Source of the DNA: SP5GCR1 sp965199685
Lineage (GTDB): Bacteria; Pseudomonadota; Gammaproteobacteria; Poriferisulfidales; Oxydemutatoraceae
Length of the DNA stretch: 64,000 nt
NCBI GenBank assembly: GCA_965199685.1
Contig: OZ241323.1
Location: forward strand, 806,001-870,000
Direction: 5' to 3'
The notes under the pieces are model-generated. The model saw nothing but the letters and a program-made list of their open reading frames with translations, was not told where the DNA came from and did no database searches. Below, piece after piece: positions 1-7,342 of this stretch. The position numbers and the translations under genes are program-made. The stretch's first letter is position 1. The number at the start of each line of letters is the position of its first letter.

Positions 1-2
1 GT

Positions 3-713
3 TTTTATCTGACCGCACATCCTATTTCTCAGTGTAGCGACAAGATAAAAAACATCGTTGATTATCAAAGCCTCAGCGACTTCAAGCAATCAATCAGAAC
101 ATCCAAGCACGACGAAAAAGAAGCGGTTTGGCTTGCTGGTACCATGGATAAGGTTGAGCATAGAGTTATTTATAGAAAGTCTTCAAACCAAAAAAATAAT
201 AAGTCTGAGCAGCAGAAAGAAAGAAAGGGAAAATCGGCTGCATTTTTCATGCTCGACGATGGCACTGATAGGCTTAATTTATCACTTTTTGACAACGATT
301 ATAAGAACTGTAAAGACCAGCTCTCTTGTAAAGATATCGTTGTCGTCGGTGTATATAAGGCAGCTTACGATATTCAAAACAACAACGATCGCTGGCGAGC
401 TTCACGGATCATGACGCTTGAGCAAGCTGAGCAATCGTTTGCTAAGAATCTTAGCATTGTATGGGACACCGGCAGTCTGGGTGACTCATCTCAAAAAGAT
501 GGCTTGGTTGATAAATTGCTAGCATCAATGCAACCGTTTATGAAACCTTCTGGAGGGTGCAAGGTTTATATAATATTTCGCAACGCCAATGCAGAAACTA
601 AAATGGTGCTATCCGAGGCGTGTAAAGTGGAACCCAGCAAACAGATGCTTGAAAGTATAAAAAGTATCCCAGGCATTCTAGACCTTAGAATAGAATATAG
701 ACCCACTCATTGA
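3..713 (+). CDS. dnaE: DNA polymerase III alpha subunit, C-terminal part (5' truncated by window edge)
   Basis: This is the last 236 residues of the replicative polymerase catalytic subunit. The reading frame is open from base 3 and begins with FYLTAHPISQ, matching the conserved (L/F)YLTGHP segment that precedes the OB-fold in proteobacterial DnaE. An OB-fold (ssDNA/tau-contact region) follows, with LDDGTDRLNLSLF, then the terminal domain ending in an acidic/aromatic tail. The polymerase active site lies upstream of the window. The ATG at 144 is internal to the gene and is not the start. The family is about 1150-1170 residues long, so roughly 80% is missing here. tRNA-Thr follows 35 bp downstream on the same strand. 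Confidence 0.93.
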   Translation, partial: FYLTAHPISQCSDKIKNIVDYQSLSDFKQSIRTSKHDEKEAVWLAGTMDKVEHRVIYRKSSNQKNNKSEQQKERKGKSAAFFMLDDGTDRLNLSLFDNDYKNCKDQLSCKDIVVVGVYKAAYDIQNNNDRWRASRIMTLEQAEQSFAKNLSIVWDTGSLGDSSQKDGLVDKLLASMQPFMKPSGGCKVYIIFRNANAETKMVLSEACKVEPSKQMLESIKSIPGILDLRIEYRPTH

Positions 714-748
714 TATATGAAAGTACGGGTTTGCAATCAACGAGCAAT

Positions 749-820
749 GCCGAGGTAGCACAATGGTAGTGCAGCGCACTTGTAATGCGAAGGTTGGAGG
801 TTCAAGTCCTCTCCTCGGCA
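749..820 (+). tRNA. tRNA-Thr (anticodon UGU)
   Basis: A cloverleaf can be folded. The acceptor stem GCCGAGG pairs with CCTCGGC, the T-arm has loop TTCAAGT, and the anticodon loop is CTTGTAA with TGT at 781-783. The discriminator base is A820. CCA is not encoded (CCG follows). It lies between dnaE and the 3' end of the oppositely oriented RNase P RNA gene. Confidence 0.95.
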
Positions 821-831
821 CCGTGCAAAGG

Positions 832-1168
832 CGAGTTGGTCTATAAGCCGGGTTCTGTTTTGGCAATCATCCATCTGGGATATATGTCGCCATATACCTC
901 TAGCGGTCTACCCGAGAGTCTGCGCGGGCAACGCTTAACGCTCTCCTATTCAACCTTGCTCCGAGTGGGGTTTACCTTGCCACCAATGTTACCATCAGTG
1001 CGGTGTGCTCTTACCACGCCTTTTCACCCTTACCTCTGAAACGAGGCGGTATCTTTTCTGTGGCACTTTCCATGGACTCGCATCCTCCAGACGTTATCTG
1101 GCACTCTGCCCTGCGGAGCCCGGACTTTCCTCTATGTATTGAGCATAGCGACTGCCCGACCAACTCTG
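832..1168 (-). ncRNA. rnpB: RNase P RNA (M1, type A)
   Basis: The catalytic RNA of RNase P, which matures tRNA 5' ends. Read on the minus strand it contains the hallmark conserved pieces in order: AGAGGAAAGTCCGGGCTCC near the 5' end, GGTAAGGGTGAAAAGG, GGTAAGAGCACACCGC, GGCAAGGTAAACCCC, and AACAGAACCCGGCTTATAG at the 3' end. The P1 helix GAGTTGGT/ACCAACTC closes the two ends (about 1166 and 832), which sets the approximate boundaries. Short ORFs drawn across this stretch are spurious. A plausible promoter lies just upstream. Confidence 0.95.
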
Positions 1169-1172
1169 TGTC

Positions 1173-1200
1173 AGCATAACATATTTGGAGTCTTGTTGAA
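1173..1200 (-). promoter_or_regulatory. Candidate sigma70 promoter of rnpB
   Basis: On the minus strand, TTCAAC (1200-1195) and TATGCT (1178-1173) are spaced by 16 bp. The predicted start lies near 1167, where the P1 helix of RNase P RNA begins. The -35 hexamer is part of the terminal sequence CTTTTTCAACA of the neighbouring interspersed repeat. This is inferred from sequence only. Confidence 0.45.
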
Positions 1201-1593
1201 AAAGTACTGTGATTGCCGAAACGTAACCGCTTGCGCCATTGAATTTAAGAAAACGGTAGGGGCGGACTTATATGTCCACCCTACGGTACCGTTCTGTACT
1301 ACTGCAACCGCCACGCGCTATCAAATTATGGTTTCCATGAATTAGATGTCGTACGATTTCGTTTGTGCGGGTGCGTTGCGTTTCGGGAGGGCATGTGAGG
1401 CTGTTGAAAAAGTATCTGCATTAGTACATTCCCCTCCTTTGGAGGGGTGGCAGGCGAAGCCTGACGGGGTGGTTGTTAAGGTTCTGAACACTGTTACGCC
1501 GATTGACCTACTGGCTCAATCGGCGGTTCTGTTTTTCAACAGCTCCATGTTAGCCCTCCTCTACGGTGCCTGAAATACTTTTTCAATAGCCCC
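1192..1593. repeat. Interspersed MITE-like palindromic repeat cluster, copy R1
   Basis: This fills the gap between rnpB and the next gene. It opens with TTGTTGAAAAAGTA (1193) and closes with TACTTTTTCAATAGCCCC. Inside are a palindrome GTAGGGGCGGAC...GTCCACCCTAC, a nested element from GGCTGTTGAAAAAGTA (about 1401) to TTTTTCAACAGC, a CCCCTCC/GGAGGGG hairpin, and CCGATTGA...TCAATCGG. The same modules recur at about ten other places in the window. No protein is supported; an apparent 75-codon ORF at 1346 is repeat sequence. Confidence 0.85.
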
Positions 1594-1636
1594 ACGCGTC
1601 GTGCGTCGGCAGGGTGCGTTGCGAAGGTATTGTAAA

Positions 1637-2128
1637 ATGAACACCATGACGATAAAAAAAGATATCACCATTATTTCCGGCGGACAAACAGGTGTGGATA
1701 GGGCAGCTTTGGATGTTGCATTAGAGTTGGGGATATCCTGTGGCGGCTGGTGTCCTGAGGGACGGCTAGCCGAAGATGGTGCGATTGCTCAACACTACCC
1801 GCTAAAAGAACTTGTCGGAGGAGATTATGTTCAACGCACTATGCACAATGTGTTGGACAGCGATGCGACCCTGGTTATCTATTTTGATCAATTGGAAGGC
1901 GGCACCGAATTAACGGTTGAATTTTGCAATCAAAAAGCCAAGCCAGTTTTAGTGATAGATGCAAACGCCGTACAGTTTTCATCGGCAGTTGATAAGATGC
2001 TAGACTTTACTCGCCGACATCAACTTGAGATTCTGAATATCGCCGGACCTCGTGCCAGCAAACAACCCGCTGCTTACGCATATACCAAAGCATTATTGAC
2101 CGATTATTTGCAAAAACTCCAGCAATAA
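1637..2128 (+). CDS. Putative molybdenum carrier / YpsA-SLOG-like nucleotide-binding protein
   Basis: A 163-residue Rossmann-type protein of the putative molybdenum-carrier family (cpYpsA-like, within the SLOG superfamily). What is visible: the N-terminal loop IISGGQTGVDRAALDVAL, then GGWCPEGRLAEDG, and a GGTELTVEF helix-capping segment near residue 95. These form the nucleotide-binding pocket in relatives. The ATG at 1637 is chosen over the upstream in-frame ATG at 1601 because homology begins a few residues later and 1601 lies at the repeat edge; 1646 is also possible. Molybdopterin genes (moaB, moaE, moeA) occur 7-11 kb downstream, in keeping with a molybdenum-related role, but the biochemical function is not established. 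Confidence 0.72.
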   Translation: MNTMTIKKDITIISGGQTGVDRAALDVALELGISCGGWCPEGRLAEDGAIAQHYPLKELVGGDYVQRTMHNVLDSDATLVIYFDQLEGGTELTVEFCNQKAKPVLVIDANAVQFSSAVDKMLDFTRRHQLEILNIAGPRASKQPAAYAYTKALLTDYLQKLQQ

Positions 2129-2148
2129 AAGCAAAAGATATAGCAAAA

Positions 2149-2454
2149 ATGGATTCGATAAAATTATTGCAACGTCTCAAACGCGAACACGATTACTATA
2201 ATCGTTTTTTCACATTATCACTGGCTGCCGTTATATGCTTGATTGGACTTGCTTTTTGGTGGGCGGAGATTCCTTTGTTGGATGAATATAAAGTGATTGT
2301 CGGTTTGATAATGATTTTTCTGGCGTTTGTTTTTTATAATATCCCTTATCTTGTGTATCGCTTGTTGCGCAGACGCTATCGCAATGACGAAGCGGTGAAG
2401 CAGTTGATGGGTAAGCGGTGGTATTTCTATAAAAGCAATATCATGAACCGCTAG
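2149..2454 (+). CDS. Small two-helix membrane protein, unknown function
   Basis: A 101-residue protein, not recognised as a named family. It has a basic, charged N-terminus (about 1-18), two hydrophobic segments (about 21-38 and 48-72), and a strongly basic RLLRRRYR stretch after the second, suggesting an N-in/C-in inner-membrane hairpin. It starts 20 bp after the molybdenum-carrier-like gene and may be co-transcribed with it. Its last 14 bp overlap the 3' end of the convergent CPBP protease fragment. Confidence 0.55.
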   Translation: MDSIKLLQRLKREHDYYNRFFTLSLAAVICLIGLAFWWAEIPLLDEYKVIVGLIMIFLAFVFYNIPYLVYRLLRRRYRNDEAVKQLMGKRWYFYKSNIMNR

Positions 2455-3007
2455 GCTTTCTATATGTAGCAACAACAAAGTAGACGAGAAAAATAATTGC
2501 TAGCCAGCCGGCGGTTGCCCAGCCATTATAATAATCGTACGGCCCGACCAAGAAATGCCAATCTGATTGTTCGTTGAAATAAGATAATTTTTTATCCACC
2601 TTGAGCGTTAATATCCATCCGCTGTGTATGCCTATGCAAGCCCATACATTTGTGGTCTTTAGGCGCACGATACCTAGCAATACACCAGCTAAAAAAAGAC
2701 TGAGTGCGGTTGAGAAATAGTTGCCGTCCCAATGCATTGCGATACTGTCGGCAAGTATCACCGAACCATAATACCAAGGTGCATCGGCGGGTAATTCGCT
2801 TCCCTTGATGCGTGCAAAATGTATCACTGCGAAGAACAAGGCAGTCAATAGTATTGCGGATAGCGGTGCTTTATCTTTTAGAAAACCCTCAAACAAAATC
2901 CCTCTGAAAAAAGTTTCCTCTATTAAAGAAACCACAAAGGCGGCAAGCAATAACGATGCCAACTTAACTGCAAAGGCATCCCATGCAAAGTCCGGTGATA
3001 GATTCAA
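2441..3007 (-). CDS. CPBP-family intramembrane metalloprotease, catalytic C-terminal part (split gene)
   Basis: A 188-residue polytopic membrane protein carrying the CPBP (CAAX protease and bacteriocin-processing) signature. Motif 1 is EETFFRG (about residues 31-37), motif 2 FFAVIHFAR, and motif 3 HSGW; Glu-Glu, Arg and the two His positions form the intramembrane metal site in the family. It starts with TTG overlapping the stop codon of the upstream fragment (3004-3354) by 4 bp. The two pieces together match one CPBP protein of about 300 residues, so this is either a frameshifted gene, a sequencing error or a coupled split gene. CPBP members process prenylated proteins or give bacteriocin self-immunity; the substrate here is unknown. 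Confidence 0.7.
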   Translation of the reverse strand: MNLSPDFAWDAFAVKLASLLLAAFVVSLIEETFFRGILFEGFLKDKAPLSAILLTALFFAVIHFARIKGSELPADAPWYYGSVILADSIAMHWDGNYFSTALSLFLAGVLLGIVRLKTTNVWACIGIHSGWILTLKVDKKLSYFNEQSDWHFLVGPYDYYNGWATAGWLAIIFLVYFVVATYRKPSGS

Positions 3008-3354
3008 ACCCGAAGATCCAACAAATGGAACAACCCGGTGACAGGCAACATCATCGCTATGCCTACAATGAAACCGTAGAACAATAATCCGCGTCGTGTT
3101 TGGTTCCCGTTTACCGACCAGCCTACGTTCTTATGATCTAGCAAGCCCTTGAACTTGAGTATTGCGACGATGACCAATAAAATTGCCAGCATCGCCAGCC
3201 GTTTCCCGAAATTATCGAAATCAATTAGACCATCGATGCCTAACAATTTATAGAGTGGTTGCGCGACCAAGCTACTGCCTAGGATTGCAAGCAATACGGA
3301 AAATAGAAAAAGCAGAAATAAGCGCATCGAGTCGGTTATCGTTGGAATAATCAA
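3004..3354 (-). CDS. CPBP-type membrane protein, N-terminal part (split from 2441-3007)
   Basis: A 116-residue fragment with three hydrophobic segments (about 9-33, 50-65, 88-110), resembling the N-terminal membrane region that precedes the CPBP catalytic domain. It ends with TGA at 3004-3006 exactly where the next frame's TTG-initiated catalytic half begins, with a -1 relationship. Joining the two frames gives a continuous CPBP protein. tRNA-Leu lies 25 bp away on the other strand, so any promoter is very compact. As it stands the fragment has no catalytic motif. Confidence 0.55.
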   Translation of the reverse strand: MIIPTITDSMRLFLLFLFSVLLAILGSSLVAQPLYKLLGIDGLIDFDNFGKRLAMLAILLVIVAILKFKGLLDHKNVGWSVNGNQTRRGLLFYGFIVGIAMMLPVTGLFHLLDLRV

Positions 3355-3379
3355 TTATAATAAGCTATTTTTAAGCGAT

Positions 3380-3462
3380 GCGGAAGTGGCGAAATTGGTA
3401 GACGCGCTGGCTTTAGGTGCCAGTGGGATATTCCCTTGAGAGTTCGAGTCTCTCCTTCCGCA
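3380..3462 (+). tRNA. tRNA-Leu (anticodon UAG)
   Basis: A class II tRNA with a long variable arm. Acceptor GCGGAAG pairs with CTTCCGC, the anticodon stem is CTGGC/GCCAG with loop TTTAGGT and anticodon TAG at 3414-3416, and the T-loop is TTCGAGT. The discriminator is A3462. CCA is not encoded. A TATAAT at 3475-3480 lies between it and tig. Confidence 0.95.
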
Positions 3463-3504
3463 TAGTTTTAAGGCTATAATAATCGTTCAAAACATACCAG
3501 TTTA

Positions 3505-4791
3505 ATGAATTGTAGAATAGAAGAAATAGATACTTTCGGGCGCAAACTTTATATTGATATCCCAGCGGCGGATTTTAACGAGCGGGTTAACGCAAAGCTC
3601 CGCAAACTCTCTACCACCGCCAATATCAAAGGCTTTAGGCCGGGTAAAGTACCGCTGGAGATAATCAAGCGTTATTACGGAGAGGAGGTAGAAGACGATG
3701 CTATTGCTGCCTTAATACGTGAGAACTATACAAGAGCTGTGGAGCAACATTCTTTTCATACCATGAGCATTCCTTCCTTTGAAGATGTGGAGGTGGATAC
3801 CGACAAAGGCATTAAATGCACGGCTTATGTAGAAGTGCTACCTGATTTGCAGTTAAATACTTATGAGGATATCACGATTGAAAAGCCTTTTTGCGATATT
3901 ACTGAGGCGGATGTAGATGCTATGGTGGAACGAGTGCGTAAGAGTAATCCTAAATGGCAGGTCAAAGACGGACCGGCATGCGTTGACGACAGGGTTACTA
4001 TTGATATGAGCCGAGCAGGAACCGACAAGGAACCAATTTTTGACGATAAAAGCTATGTCTTAGGTTCAGAGCCATTGGGCAAGTATCTTGATACACAGAT
4101 TGAAAATATGCGTGCCGGTGAAGAGAAGGAAATTAGTTTTAAGGAGCACACTAGTGAAGAACCTGTGGACTCGGATAGAGTAGAGCGATATACCGTGCAT
4201 TTGAAGTTGGTAGAGAAACCAATTTTGCCTGAACTGGACGACGATTTTTTCAAAGTGTGCGGCATCAAAGAGGGTGGGTTGGATGCTTTGCGTAGCTCGT
4301 TGCTTGAAGGCATGGAGGCGGAAGCGAAAAGAAAAATCTCGCAATTATATTGCACCAATATAGAAAATGTAATGCTGACTCACGCTAACATAAAAGCACC
4401 TCCAGCGATTTTGAAGGAGGAAATTGAAAAAATCAAGAAGCGCTTGGTTGATGATGGTATGAGTTATTCCGACAGAGGTATATCCGATGAGTTACTCGAA
4501 AAAACTGGCAAACGTCAAGTTTGTTTGAATATCCTGTTTACTTACATTAATAAAAAAAATAACTTCAAGGCCGATCGTAACGCATGCGAAGCTAAAATTG
4601 ACCAATTAGCACAAGATTATAAGGAGCCTGAGCGTATAAGAAGCCACTACCGTAGCAATGCAAATGCCTACCGCCAAATTGAAGATATGGTGGTTCAAGA
4701 CAAAATCATAGATTATGTAGCCAAAGAAGCAAGAACAAGCGAGAAAAAATACTCGTTTTACGAGCTTATGGGTATGGAACAAACACAATAG
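3505..4791 (+). CDS. tig: Trigger factor, ribosome-associated chaperone and peptidyl-prolyl isomerase
   Basis: A 428-residue protein of normal trigger factor length (about 430). The N-terminal ribosome-binding domain carries the signature GFRPGKVPLEIIKRYYG near residues 44-60, which docks on ribosomal protein L23. An FKBP-like isomerase domain follows (about 150-240), with the DGPACVDDRVTIDMSRAG entry strand. The C-terminal part forms the helical substrate-cradling arms. It binds nascent chains at the ribosome exit. clpP follows 10 bp downstream, the standard tig-clpP arrangement; the usual next genes clpX and lon are instead about 55 kb away on the other strand. Confidence 0.96.
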   Translation: MNCRIEEIDTFGRKLYIDIPAADFNERVNAKLRKLSTTANIKGFRPGKVPLEIIKRYYGEEVEDDAIAALIRENYTRAVEQHSFHTMSIPSFEDVEVDTDKGIKCTAYVEVLPDLQLNTYEDITIEKPFCDITEADVDAMVERVRKSNPKWQVKDGPACVDDRVTIDMSRAGTDKEPIFDDKSYVLGSEPLGKYLDTQIENMRAGEEKEISFKEHTSEEPVDSDRVERYTVHLKLVEKPILPELDDDFFKVCGIKEGGLDALRSSLLEGMEAEAKRKISQLYCTNIENVMLTHANIKAPPAILKEEIEKIKKRLVDDGMSYSDRGISDELLEKTGKRQVCLNILFTYINKKNNFKADRNACEAKIDQLAQDYKEPERIRSHYRSNANAYRQIEDMVVQDKIIDYVAKEARTSEKKYSFYELMGMEQTQ

Positions 4792-4801
4792 GAGTTAACT
4801 T

Positions 4802-5419
4802 ATGAACCAACTTGAGGAAACCGCATTGAATTTAGTGCCTATCGTAGTAGAAAAAAGCGCACGCGGTGAGCGATCTTACGATATCTATTCGCGATTGCTC
4901 AAAGAGCGTGTGATTTTTGTCGTCGGTGCTATTAACGATCATATGGCGAACTTAATCATTGCCCAAATTCTGTTTTTGGAATCCGAAAACTCGGATAAGG
5001 AAATCTCTCTTTATATCAACTCGCCGGGTGGTTCGGTGAGCGCAGGGCTTGCAATCTACGACACGATGCAATTTACACGACCCGAGATCAGCACATTATG
5101 CGTGGGACAAGCGGCGAGTATGGGGGCGGTTCTATTGGCGGGCGGCACGCACGGCAAACGTCATTTGCTGCCACATTCCAAAGTAATGATTCATCAACCG
5201 ATGGGAGCTTTTCAAGGTCAAGCCACTGACATAGATATACATGCTAAAGAAATCATCAAAACACGAGAGAAACTAAATCAGTTGCTAAGTAAGCATACCA
5301 AACAAACCATAGCCAAGATCCGCCGAGATACTGAGCGCGACAATTTTATGGACGCAGAAGAAGCACTTGCATACGGTATCGTAGATAAAATACTCAAGCA
5401 TCGAGATACCAAACCCTAA
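4802..5419 (+). CDS. clpP: ATP-dependent Clp protease proteolytic subunit
   Basis: A 205-residue serine peptidase that assembles into the tetradecameric chamber served by ClpX or ClpA. The catalytic triad is visible: Ser106 in GQAASMGAVLL, His131 in MIHQPMGAFQGQA and Asp180 in ERD, with the same spacing as in the E. coli enzyme. The upstream GGAG at 4791-4794 serves as ribosome binding site. In most gammaproteobacteria clpX follows immediately. Here the next gene is a TusA-like protein and clpX lies at 59.3-60.6 kb in reverse orientation, suggesting a rearrangement breakpoint just after this gene. Confidence 0.97.
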   Translation: MNQLEETALNLVPIVVEKSARGERSYDIYSRLLKERVIFVVGAINDHMANLIIAQILFLESENSDKEISLYINSPGGSVSAGLAIYDTMQFTRPEISTLCVGQAASMGAVLLAGGTHGKRHLLPHSKVMIHQPMGAFQGQATDIDIHAKEIIKTREKLNQLLSKHTKQTIAKIRRDTERDNFMDAEEALAYGIVDKILKHRDTKP

Positions 5420-5523
5420 AAGTTCCACATTACTATTTGGGCTTACAGGTGGCTGCACTATCTTGCTTTATTCTGGATAATATGGAAAATATAGAACTTC
5501 TAACTAAACACGGAGAAATAACT

Positions 5524-5754
5524 ATGTCGGAATTTGATCAAGAATTAGATACTTGTGGCTTGAATTGTCCTTTGCCGATATTGCACGCCAAAAAGACTTT
5601 GGCGAAGATGGAACAAGGCCAGGTTTTGCATATAATTTCAACCGACGCAGGTTCGGTTAAAGATTTTGAAGCGTTTTCCAAGCAGACTGGCAACGAATTG
5701 CTTGAATCTAAAGAGGAGGGCGGTAAATTTTACTTTTTAATGAAAAAAGCATGA
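5524..5754 (+). CDS. TusA/SirA-family sulfur carrier protein
   Basis: A 76-residue protein with the family signature CGLNCPLPI: Cys15 in the Cys-Pro-x-Pro motif is the sulfur-accepting residue in TusA, and an additional Cys sits at residue 11. The remainder follows the small beta-alpha-beta-alpha-beta fold, with DAGSVKDFEAF in the middle. ATG 5524, preceded by GGAG at 5511-5514, is preferred over upstream in-frame codons because homology starts about eight residues in. Members relay persulfide sulfur for tRNA thiolation, molybdopterin or sulfur oxidation; the partner is not evident here. It sits alone at the presumed breakpoint after clpP. Confidence 0.85.
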   Translation: MSEFDQELDTCGLNCPLPILHAKKTLAKMEQGQVLHIISTDAGSVKDFEAFSKQTGNELLESKEEGGKFYFLMKKA

Positions 5755-5766
5755 TGATTGATTTAT

Positions 5767-5812
5767 CGAGGTGTTTGACTCTTATGCGATGTGAGCGTGC
5801 ATGAGCACCTCG
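5767..5812 (+). promoter_or_regulatory. Possible RNA hairpin enclosing the ilvN start codon
   Basis: CGAGGTG (5767-5773) is exactly complementary to CACCTCG (5806-5812), giving a 7-bp stem whose loop holds the weak ribosome-binding region and the ATG of ilvN at 5801. It could tune initiation of the small subunit. Evidence is base-pairing only. Confidence 0.2.
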
Positions 5813-6319
5813 CGCAAGCATATATTTTCTATTTTGCTGGCTAACGAATCGGGTGTGTTAACGCATGTCTCGGGGCTTTTTTCGGCACGCGGATACAACA
5901 TAGAATCATTGACTGTAGCCCCGACCGTTGATGATTCACTATCGCGTATGACGATCGTTACAACTGGTGAAGATAAAGTTGCTGAACAAATCGTCAAGCA
6001 GTTACATAAACTCGTGAACGTGATAGAGGTATCGGATTTAGCCGGTGAGAAGCATGTACAGAGAGAAATGTTGCTGGCTAAAATCGCACATGATAATAGT
6101 GAGCAAAGCATACAAGATATTCATAAGCTGGCGCAGGAGTACGATGCCGAAGTTATAGAATGTTTGGATGCGTATTGCATGATACAAATGATGGCGGTTG
6201 ATGCGAAAATAGATCGTTTTATAAAAGTAATTGAAGCGAATCGGAATGTTCTTGAGATTGTGAGATCCGGGGCGATTACTCTGAGTAGAAGTGAACAAAT
6301 ATTAGGAGATAAAAAATGA
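5801..6319 (+). CDS. ilvN: Acetolactate synthase small (regulatory) subunit
   Basis: A 172-residue ACT-domain regulatory subunit (IlvH/IlvN type) of acetohydroxyacid synthase, the first common enzyme of branched-chain amino-acid synthesis. It confers valine feedback inhibition on the catalytic subunit. The ACT domain occupies about residues 3-75: SILLANESGVLTHVSGLFSA, then GYNIESLTVAP. The C-terminal domain is also of normal length. The catalytic subunit gene (ilvB/ilvI), normally just upstream, is absent here. The stop codon overlaps the ilvC start (ATGA-type), so the two are translationally coupled. Confidence 0.94.
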   Translation: MSTSRKHIFSILLANESGVLTHVSGLFSARGYNIESLTVAPTVDDSLSRMTIVTTGEDKVAEQIVKQLHKLVNVIEVSDLAGEKHVQREMLLAKIAHDNSEQSIQDIHKLAQEYDAEVIECLDAYCMIQMMAVDAKIDRFIKVIEANRNVLEIVRSGAITLSRSEQILGDKK

Positions 6320-7332
6320 AAATATATTATGAAAAAGATGCTGACTTATCGTTGATCAAATCTAAGAAGACTGCGGTTATAGGTTATGGTTCGCAAGGTC
6401 ATGCGCACGCAAATAATCTCAACGAATCGGGTGTTAATGTCGTTGTGGGTTTGCGTGAAGGTTCTGCTTCCGAAGCCAAAGCCAAAGAAGCCGGATTGCA
6501 CTGTGCGTCTGTTGATGAAGCGGTACGCGCCGCCGATGTCGTTATGATTTTGGTGCCGGATGAATTTCAGCCTGAACTCTACAAGCAAAGCATAGAACCA
6601 AACTTAAAAGGGGGTGCCGCACTCGCTTTTGCGCACGGTTTCAATATACACTTTGGACAAATTCAACCCCATGCAAACCAAGATGTCTTTATGGTCGCGC
6701 CTAAGGGACCCGGGCATTTGGTTCGCTCAACTTATTTATCGGGGCAAGGTGTGCCGACCTTGATTGCAGTTCATCAAGATAACTCCAAACAAACCGAAAA
6801 GTTGGCTTTGTCTTATGCCGCAGCGATTGGTGGGGCTAGAGCCGGTGTAATTGCAACAAACTTTAGAGAAGAGACTGAAACCGATTTATTCGGTGAGCAA
6901 GCGGTACTATGCGGTGGTTTGGTGCAGTTGATACAAAACGGTTTTGAGACTTTGGTCGAAGCCGGCTACGCACCTGAGATGGCTTATTTTGAATGTTTGC
7001 ACGAGATGAAGTTAATTGTTGATCTGATTTACGAAGGAGGCATTGCGAACATGCACTATTCTATATCGAATACTGCCGAGTACGGGAGCTTTACGAGAGG
7101 ACCTCGGGTAGTAGGCGAGAAAAGCAAAAAGGCTATGCAAAAGATACTGGAAGAGATTAGAAGTGGTGAGTTTGCGAGAGATTTTATTGCCGAAAACAAA
7201 TCCGGTGCACCGGTATTCTGGGCGATGCGTCGCCGTCTCTCCGAACACCCCATAGAAAAGACTGGTCAGACTCTGCGTGGCATGATGTCGTGGATTGCAA
7301 GTCAACGACTAGTAGACAAGGATAAAAACTAA
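6316..7332 (+). CDS. ilvC: Ketol-acid reductoisomerase (NADP+), class I
   Basis: A 338-residue enzyme of the short class I form. It isomerises and reduces acetolactate or acetohydroxybutyrate in valine and isoleucine synthesis, using Mg2+ and NADPH. The Rossmann loop GYGSQGHAHANNL is near residues 23-35. The metal-binding region ATNFREETETDLFGEQAVLCGG supplies the conserved Asp and Glu residues (quoted here only as a location, about residues 182-203), and ECLHEMKLIVDLIYEGG gives the second acidic cluster. The start overlaps the ilvN stop by 4 bp, and pssA follows after 10 bp, a common gammaproteobacterial ilvBNC-pssA order minus ilvB. Confidence 0.96.
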   Translation: MKIYYEKDADLSLIKSKKTAVIGYGSQGHAHANNLNESGVNVVVGLREGSASEAKAKEAGLHCASVDEAVRAADVVMILVPDEFQPELYKQSIEPNLKGGAALAFAHGFNIHFGQIQPHANQDVFMVAPKGPGHLVRSTYLSGQGVPTLIAVHQDNSKQTEKLALSYAAAIGGARAGVIATNFREETETDLFGEQAVLCGGLVQLIQNGFETLVEAGYAPEMAYFECLHEMKLIVDLIYEGGIANMHYSISNTAEYGSFTRGPRVVGEKSKKAMQKILEEIRSGEFARDFIAENKSGAPVFWAMRRRLSEHPIEKTGQTLRGMMSWIASQRLVDKDKN

Positions 7333-7342
7333 CTAAGCTGTA

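Noticed and set aside
785..1039. 84-codon plus-strand ORF after tRNA-Thr
   Set aside because: Lies on the RNase P RNA gene (opposite strand) and has no protein features.
1346..1573. 75-codon ORF
   Set aside because: Made entirely of interspersed repeat modules that recur between other genes.
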